Positions 58,847 to 64,000 of a stretch of DNA of 64,000 nucleotides are shown here, piece after piece. Source of the stretch: Alphaproteobacteria bacterium (GTDB lineage Bacteria; Pseudomonadota; Alphaproteobacteria; Rhodospirillales; WMHbin7); contig JADFZV010000004.1 in the NCBI GenBank assembly GCA_015232335.1, forward strand, positions 62,001-126,000. The letters are read 5' to 3'. A program made the translations under genes and the position numbers. The first letter of the stretch is position 1; each line of letters begins with the position of its first letter. Below the pieces are notes generated by a model. The model saw only the letters and a list, made by a program, of their open reading frames with translations. It did no database searches and was not told where the DNA came from.

Positions 58847-60997
58847 ATGTCCGACTTCGAGAAAAAGTCTTATCAGGACTGGCGCCAGTTGGCGGCCAAG
58901 GACTTGAAGGGTGAATCCCCCGACGGCCTGGTCCGCGAGACGGCCGAGGGAATCGCCATAAAGCCCCTTTACACTGCCGAGGACCTGGAGGGGTTGTCGC
59001 ATCTGGACACTATGCCCGGATTCCCGCCCTATCTGCGCGGCCCCCGGGCTACCATGTATGCCAACCGTCCCTGGACGATCCGCCAATATGCGGGTTTCTC
59101 GACGCCTGAAGAATCAAACGCCTTCTACCGGGCCAATCTGGCCGCCGGACAGATGGGGCTTTCGGTGGCTTTCGATCTGGCCACACACCGGGGCTATGAT
59201 TCCGATCATCCGCGCGTGATCGGCGATGTCGGCAAGGCGGGTGTCGCCATCGATTCCGTCGAGGACATGAAAATTCTGTTCGACGGTATCCCGCTCGACA
59301 AAATGAGCGTCTCGATGACCATGAACGGCGCCGTGCTGCCGGTGCTGGCGGGCTATATCGTGGCCGCCGAGGAGCAGGGCGTTTCCCAGGACAAGCTGTC
59401 GGGCACCATTCAGAACGACATCCTGAAAGAATTCATGGTGCGCAACACCTATATCTATCCGCCGGGACCCAGCATGCGCATCGTGGCCGACATCATCGGC
59501 TATACCGCCAAGAACATGCCCAAGTTCAATTCGATTTCGATCTCGGGCTATCACATGCAGGAGGCGGGTGCCACGGCGGTGCAGGAACTGGCCTATACGC
59601 TGGCCGACGGGTTGGACTATGTGCAGGCCGCCATCGACAAGGGCCTTGCCATCGACGAATTCGCCACGCGCCTGTCCTTCTTCTTTTCCATCGGCATGAA
59701 TTTCTTCATGGAAATTGCCAAGCTGCGGGCGGCGCGCGTTTTGTGGGCCAAGCTGATCAAGCCCTTCAATCCGAAGAATCCGATGAGTCTGGCCTTGCGC
59801 ACGCATTGCCAGACCTCGGGCTGGTCGCTGGCCGAGCAGGACCCCTACAACAACGTGATCCGCACCACCATCGAAGCCATGGCCGCCGTGCTGGGAGGCA
59901 CGCAAAGCCTGCACACCAACGCGCTCGACGAGGCGATCGCGCTGCCTACGGTTTTCTCGGCCCGGATCGCCCGCAATACCCAGCTTGTCATCGCCGAGGA
60001 AACGGGCATTCCCGCCGTGATCGATCCCCTGGGCGGCAGTTATTACATCGAAAGCCTGACCGCTTCGCTGGTCACCGAGGCGGAAAAATTGATCGAGGAA
60101 GTGAAGGCCCTGGGCGGCATGACCAAGGCGGTCGAGCAGGGTTTGCCCAAGAAGCGCATCGAGGAAGCCGCAGCCAGGCGTCAGGCCCGCATCGACCGTG
60201 GGCTTGAGACCATCGTCGGCGTCAACAAATACAGGCCCGCCAGTTCTGACCCTCTCGATGTGCTCGAGGTTGATAACAGCAAGGTGCTGGCCTCGCAAAA
60301 GGCCCGTCTGGCCCAGGTGAAATCTTCGCGCGACGATGGCCGGGTAAAGGCGGCGTTGGCGGCCTTGACGGCATCGGCGGCCTCGGGCGAGGGGAATCTG
60401 CTGGCCCTTGCCATCGAGGCCTGCCGCGCCAGGGCCACGGTGGGCGAGATTTCGGATGCGCTGGAAAGCGTGTTCACGCGCTACACGGCCCGCTATCTGG
60501 CTGTTTCCGGCGTTTATGGCGCTGCCTATGAAGGAGACGCGATGTTTGCCAAAATCCGTTCCGAAGTGGAATCCTTCGCCAAGGCCGAAGGCAGGCGGCC
60601 CCGCTTGCTGGTGGTGAAATTAGGCCAGGATGGCCATGATCGCGGCGCCAAGGTGATCGCCACCGCTTTTGCCGACATGGGATTCGATGTCGATGTCGGG
60701 CCCTTGTTCCAAACGCCCGAGGAGGCGGCGCGCATGGCCATCGAGAACGACGTGCATGTCGTCGGCGTCTCCACGCTGGCGGCGGGCCACAAGACCCTGG
60801 TGCCGCTCTTGCTTCAGGAACTGAAGAAGGCGGGGGCTTCGGATATTCTGGTCGTAGTGGGGGGCGTCGTTCCGACCCAGGATTACGATGCGCTGAAGGC
60901 CGCCGGTGCGGCGGCCATCTTCGGCCCAGGCACCAATATTCCAGAAGCGGCATCGAACATCATCGCCCTGCTTGAGCAGCAAAGGAAAAGCGCCTGA
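58847..60997 (+). CDS. scpA: methylmalonyl-CoA mutase (single-chain)
   Basis: This 716-residue B12 enzyme converts methylmalonyl-CoA and succinyl-CoA. It has [48 protein letters not shown], the substrate channel regions, and a C-terminal cobalamin domain with [29 protein letters not shown] (DxHxxG). It is a homodimer-type enzyme. The partner GTPase (MeaB) and epimerase are not in the window. The next gene starts 24 bases on. Confidence 0.96.
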   Translation: MSDFEKKSYQDWRQLAAKDLKGESPDGLVRETAEGIAIKPLYTAEDLEGLSHLDTMPGFPPYLRGPRATMYANRPWTIRQYAGFSTPEESNAFYRANLAAGQMGLSVAFDLATHRGYDSDHPRVIGDVGKAGVAIDSVEDMKILFDGIPLDKMSVSMTMNGAVLPVLAGYIVAAEEQGVSQDKLSGTIQNDILKEFMVRNTYIYPPGPSMRIVADIIGYTAKNMPKFNSISISGYHMQEAGATAVQELAYTLADGLDYVQAAIDKGLAIDEFATRLSFFFSIGMNFFMEIAKLRAARVLWAKLIKPFNPKNPMSLALRTHCQTSGWSLAEQDPYNNVIRTTIEAMAAVLGGTQSLHTNALDEAIALPTVFSARIARNTQLVIAEETGIPAVIDPLGGSYYIESLTASLVTEAEKLIEEVKALGGMTKAVEQGLPKKRIEEAAARRQARIDRGLETIVGVNKYRPASSDPLDVLEVDNSKVLASQKARLAQVKSSRDDGRVKAALAALTASAASGEGNLLALAIEACRARATVGEISDALESVFTRYTARYLAVSGVYGAAYEGDAMFAKIRSEVESFAKAEGRRPRLLVVKLGQDGHDRGAKVIATAFADMGFDVDVGPLFQTPEEAARMAIENDVHVVGVSTLAAGHKTLVPLLLQELKKAGASDILVVVGGVVPTQDYDALKAAGAAAIFGPGTNIPEAASNIIALLEQQRKSA

Positions 60998-61020
60998 GCA
61001 GCGATTCTTCCGATCCCAGG

Positions 61021-62865
61021 GTGCGGCTGCAGGAGGCTTGGTTCTTTTATGCCGCCAGCCATATTCAAGCGGGCCAGCAGGCGCTGGTCTTGGGAAATCT
61101 TGTCAGCGCGCTGACCTCGTTTCGCGAGGCGGCAAGAATCGATCCTTTCAATCTGGCAGCCTGGGGCGGCATCGGCGAGGCGCTGTCCCGCCAAGGCAAT
61201 GCCGAGGCTGCTGCTGCCTTTGCCCATCTGATCGGGCTTGTGGGTTCCAAGGCGGGCGATCTGGGCAGTCTGGCCGGGCAACTTTTCGCGCATGGCTGGA
61301 ACCATGCGGCCCTGGCTCTTTGGCAGGCCGCTGAAATGGGCGATCCCACCTTCGTTGCCTGGCAGCTCAATCAGGCTGCCGCCCTGAAGCTGCTGGGCCG
61401 CACCGATGAAGCGCGCCAAAGCGCCTGGGCAGCTTTGAAGACGGACCCCACGCTTGACGCCGCCCATCGTCTGCTGGGCGAGATATCATCGGATGCGGGC
61501 GATCTGTCGGCGGCCATTCGGCATTTCTCGGCAGTGCGGGCACCAGACGCTCAGGTCATGGCGCATCTGGCCCAGACCTATCTGCTGATGGGTGACGGCA
61601 ACGCAGCCGCCGATTCATTCCAAAAGGCGGCGGAACAAGACGAGATTTACGCCTCGCAGGCCCTGATGGCGCTGCATTACCGCACCGACATTTCGATGCA
61701 AGACATCATTGCCCGCCATCGGGAATGGGGGGCGCGCTTTCCTGCGCCCAAAGCGCCTGCCTGGAAACATGCCCAGGGTCAGCCTCTGCGCCTGGGTTTT
61801 GTCTCGTCCGATTTTCGCCATCACGCCACCGGCATTTTTCTGCCGCCCCTGTTGGGGCAGCGTCAGCGTTGCGGCTGGCAGGCCGTGCTTTATTCGAATA
61901 CAAAAATCGAGGATGGATTCACCGACAAGTTCAAAAGCCTGTGCGAGGATTGGCGCGATATCCGAGCCCTTAGCGACGAGGCGGCGGCTGAACTAGTGCG
62001 GGCCGATGGCATCGACATTCTGATCGATCTCAACGGTCATACGGCGGGCAATCGGCTGGGCCTCTTCGCCCTCAGACCGGCCCCCGTGCAGATGGCCTAT
62101 CTCGATTACGTTTCGACCACCGGGCTTACACAAATCGATTACCGGCTTCATGACCGAATTCATCTGACCGAGGCGGAAGCGGCCCTCTATTCCGAAAAAC
62201 CGCTCTGGATGGACGGCGACATTTTCGTCTATGAGCCACCTGCCTATGCGCCCGATGTCGCCCCCCCGCCTTGCTTGAAAAATGGCTATGTCACCTTCGG
62301 CAGCTTCAATGCCGCCTTCAAGATCGGCGAGCCCAGCATCGCCCTTTGGTGCGCCGTTCTAAATGAAATCAGGGATGCGCGTTTCGTCATGGCCTCGCCC
62401 AATCTGAAATATTCGGCAACGCAGGAACGCATGCAGGGACTTTTCAGAAAATATGGAATTGAAACGCATCGCCTGACCTTGCTGGGCGAAGCCGATCATG
62501 CCCAGCAATTGGCGCGCTATGCCCTGGTTGATCTGGTGCTCGATTCATTGCCCTATTCCGGCGGCCTCACCACCTGCGAAGCCTTGTGGATGGGCGTTCC
62601 TGTTCTGACACTCTCGGGCGACCGCGTTGCCGGGCGCCATTCCACCAGTCATCTAAGCGCCATCGGCCATACGGAACTGATTACTTCTTCTTCCGATGAT
62701 TTTGTCGAGCGGGCCTGCCGTTTGGGCCGCGACATCGAAAAAATATCTGCCTTGCGAAACTCTCTGCGCGAGGAGATGCGCCGCTCGATTTTGTGTGACG
62801 TCGGGGGATATGCCGACCGTTTCACGGCTGCTTTACGTGAAATTAATTTCTCGAGTGAAAAATAA
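61021..62865 (+). CDS. TPR protein with GT41 (O-GlcNAc transferase-like) domain
   Basis: In this 614-residue protein residues 1-225 are TPR helices (QALVLGNLVSALTSFREAARIDPFNLAAWGGIGEALSRQGN and on). Residues 250-610 match the bacterial SPINDLY/OGT catalytic region: LRLGFVSSDFRHHATGIFLPPLL, ILIDLNGHTAGNRLGLFALRPAPVQMAYLDYVSTTG, TFGSFNAAFKIG and LDSLPYSGGLTTCEALWMGVPVLTL. Such proteins glycosylate flagellin or other proteins in some alphaproteobacteria. The target here is unknown. The start is GTG 61021; no good ribosome site, so it is tentative. Confidence 0.82.
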   Translation: MRLQEAWFFYAASHIQAGQQALVLGNLVSALTSFREAARIDPFNLAAWGGIGEALSRQGNAEAAAAFAHLIGLVGSKAGDLGSLAGQLFAHGWNHAALALWQAAEMGDPTFVAWQLNQAAALKLLGRTDEARQSAWAALKTDPTLDAAHRLLGEISSDAGDLSAAIRHFSAVRAPDAQVMAHLAQTYLLMGDGNAAADSFQKAAEQDEIYASQALMALHYRTDISMQDIIARHREWGARFPAPKAPAWKHAQGQPLRLGFVSSDFRHHATGIFLPPLLGQRQRCGWQAVLYSNTKIEDGFTDKFKSLCEDWRDIRALSDEAAAELVRADGIDILIDLNGHTAGNRLGLFALRPAPVQMAYLDYVSTTGLTQIDYRLHDRIHLTEAEAALYSEKPLWMDGDIFVYEPPAYAPDVAPPPCLKNGYVTFGSFNAAFKIGEPSIALWCAVLNEIRDARFVMASPNLKYSATQERMQGLFRKYGIETHRLTLLGEADHAQQLARYALVDLVLDSLPYSGGLTTCEALWMGVPVLTLSGDRVAGRHSTSHLSAIGHTELITSSSDDFVERACRLGRDIEKISALRNSLREEMRRSILCDVGGYADRFTAALREINFSSEK

Positions 62866-62910
62866 CAAAGCGGGCACAAGTTACGACGATGCTTGCATAA
62901 TTTTAAAACG

Positions 62911-62929
62911 ATAGTCATAGTGTGACTAT
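62911..62929. promoter_or_regulatory. inverted repeat before the small membrane protein
   Basis: ATAGTCA-TAGTG-TGACTAT is a perfect 7-bp inverted repeat 32 bases before the ATG at 62961, in an AT-rich spacer. It may be a repressor site or the terminator hairpin of the GT41 gene. There is no T run, so an operator is favoured. Confidence 0.4.
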
Positions 62930-62960
62930 AAGCGACTCGAATCGTTAACTCGGGGATAGT

Positions 62961-63251
62961 ATGATTCTCTTCAGGCTCTTGGGGTGGGTGCTCGTCGGCA
63001 TATCGGTTTTGATGGCTTCCACAGAGGCAATTGCCGCTCTGGGAACCGGAACCCATGATTTTATCGCCGCCGCCGATCTGTGGGCGCTGTTCCTGGGTAC
63101 CGTCCCCGAATTCGATGCCAGCGGCGCCGCCCTGTGGCAAGATGTGCTGGCCTGGCCCGCCTGGACGGTGATTCTGCCCGTCGGCGCCCTGTTCGTGCTG
63201 GCCTTTCGGACGCGCAAGAAGCGCCCCTTCGGCAAACGCCGCTTCGCCTGA
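62961..63251 (+). CDS. small membrane protein of unknown function
   Basis: This 96-residue protein has two hydrophobic segments (LFRLLGWVLVGISVLMASTEAIAAL and TVILPVGALFVLAFRTRKKR) with a short loop between and a basic C-terminus. The composition and a good terminator downstream support a real gene. No family was recognised with certainty. The stretch LWALFLGTVPEFDASGA in the loop may be conserved in relatives. Confidence 0.65.
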   Translation: MILFRLLGWVLVGISVLMASTEAIAALGTGTHDFIAAADLWALFLGTVPEFDASGAALWQDVLAWPAWTVILPVGALFVLAFRTRKKRPFGKRRFA

Positions 63252-63275
63252 TTGATTGAGTGTTTGAGGTAAAAT

Positions 63276-63298
63276 GGGGGGCCTTCGCCCCCCTTTTT
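63276..63298 (+). terminator. intrinsic terminator
   Basis: GGGGGGC-CTTC-GCCCCCC followed by TTTTT lies between the small membrane gene and the convergent lexA. Confidence 0.85.
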
Positions 63299-63326
63299 CG
63301 TTTCAGCCGCCCGGCGAGGGCAAACG

Positions 63327-64000
63327 TCAATAGCTGCGGATTAGCCCGATCAGACGGCCCTGAACCTTGACCCGGTCGGGGCCGAAAATGCGGGTTTCGT
63401 ACTTGGTGTTGGCCGGTTCCAGCGCAATCGAGGCCCCCTTGCGGCGCAGACGCTTTAAGGTAACTTCGTTCTCATCGACCAGGGCGACCACGATGGTGCC
63501 GTTCTCGGCGGTGTCGCAGCTTCGGACAAGCACCGTGTCGCCATCCATAATTCCGGCATCAATCATCGAATCGCCATCGATGGTAAGGGCGTAATGCTCG
63601 CCCGAGCCCAGAAGGCTCATCGGCACATCGACGGTGGTGGAATGGTCGCGCATGGCCTCAATCGGCGTTCCTGCGGCAATACGGCCCCACAGGGGAATCT
63701 GGGCCGAGGGGCTTTCGATGGTAACCACGCGCCCAGGCAGGGGGGCACGGTTGGGCTGGGGCATGGCATTGCGCACCAGTTGCGGCTTGAAATGCCGGGA
63801 AGGGACGGGGCGAGGATCGGCCCGGTCGTCCTTGATATTGTCGGGCAGCCTTGTCACCTCAAGCGCACGGGCGCGGTGGGGCAGGCGGTTCAGAAAGCCG
63901 CGTTCCTCAAGCCCGGTAATCAGGCGATGAATGCCCGACTTGGATTTCAGCCCCAAAGCCTCCTTCATTTCGTCGAAAGAAGGCGAAACGCCGCTTTCCT
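63327..64000 (-). CDS. lexA: LexA repressor, 5' end cut by window edge
   Basis: The visible 223 codons cover most of LexA. The frame continues through the window end ([11 protein letters not shown] before [16 protein letters not shown]), so about 25 N-terminal residues are missing. The winged-helix DNA reading head is followed by the self-cleavage site IAAGTPIEA, then the Ser of [10 protein letters not shown] and the Lys of VTLKRLRR. It controls the SOS response; its own SOS box lies outside the window. Confidence 0.95.
   Translation of the reverse strand, partial: ESGVSPSFDEMKEALGLKSKSGIHRLITGLEERGFLNRLPHRARALEVTRLPDNIKDDRADPRPVPSRHFKPQLVRNAMPQPNRAPLPGRVVTIESPSAQIPLWGRIAAGTPIEAMRDHSTTVDVPMSLLGSGEHYALTIDGDSMIDAGIMDGDTVLVRSCDTAENGTIVVALVDENEVTLKRLRRKGASIALEPANTKYETRIFGPDRVKVQGRLIGLIRSY

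Overview
This 64 kb window is GC-rich, densely packed DNA from an alphaproteobacterium. The gene content (gltBD, the pyrH-frr-uppS-cdsA-dxr-rseP-bamA-skp-lpxD-fabZ-lpxA-lpxI-lpxB block, lexA, a CYTH/CHAD protein, an anaerobic aromatic island) suggests the Rhodospirillales, probably near Magnetospirillum. That placement is inferred from gene content and protein style, not from a database search. Both ends cut genes: an alpha/beta hydrolase at the left edge and lexA at the right.

Layout. 1-9.4 kb: metY, glutamate synthase gltB-gltD, a dihaem cytochrome c and an MFS permease. 9.6-17.5 kb: a tightly coupled operon that matches the anaerobic phenylacetate pathway of Azoarcus/Thauera: a FlK-like thioesterase, padC, padD, the five phenylglyoxylate oxidoreductase subunits padE-I and phenylacetate-CoA ligase padJ. 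The molybdenum catalytic subunit PadB is not beside them. 17.6-22.2 kb: a complete type II-C CRISPR-Cas effector and adaptation set (cas9-cas1-cas2, minus strand). Its array is a single 36-nt repeat, and that repeat contains a near-consensus sigma70 promoter. A tracrRNA gene whose anti-repeat matches this repeat over 21 nt lies divergently beside cas9. 22.2-26.8 kb: a MarR regulator and hcrC-hcrA-hcrB, a 4-hydroxybenzoyl-CoA reductase. hcrA and hcrB are separated by a nested multi-arm palindrome. pad and hcr both lead to benzoyl-CoA, so the CRISPR locus sits inside an aromatic-degradation island.

26.8-36.5 kb: a YefM/RelE-type toxin-antitoxin pair, dnaE, an IS5-family element with a frameshifted transposase, a chemoreceptor, rpsB-tsf and a second toxin-antitoxin pair whose PIN toxin appears to start at CTG. 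36.6-49.6 kb: the envelope and lipid A block listed above, ending in gloA. 49.6-64 kb: gltX-gltA, a comEC broken by one frameshift, a SPOR lipoprotein with three SHOCT-like segments, a CYTH/CHAD protein, a Nudix protein, methylmalonyl-CoA mutase, a TPR/GT41 glycosyltransferase, a small membrane protein and lexA.

The most interesting parts are the one-repeat type II-C locus with its matched tracrRNA, the nested palindrome between hcrA and hcrB, and the pad operon lacking padB but carrying a thioesterase with the full FlK catalytic triad. Gene names rest on motif and context recognition only; no search was run.
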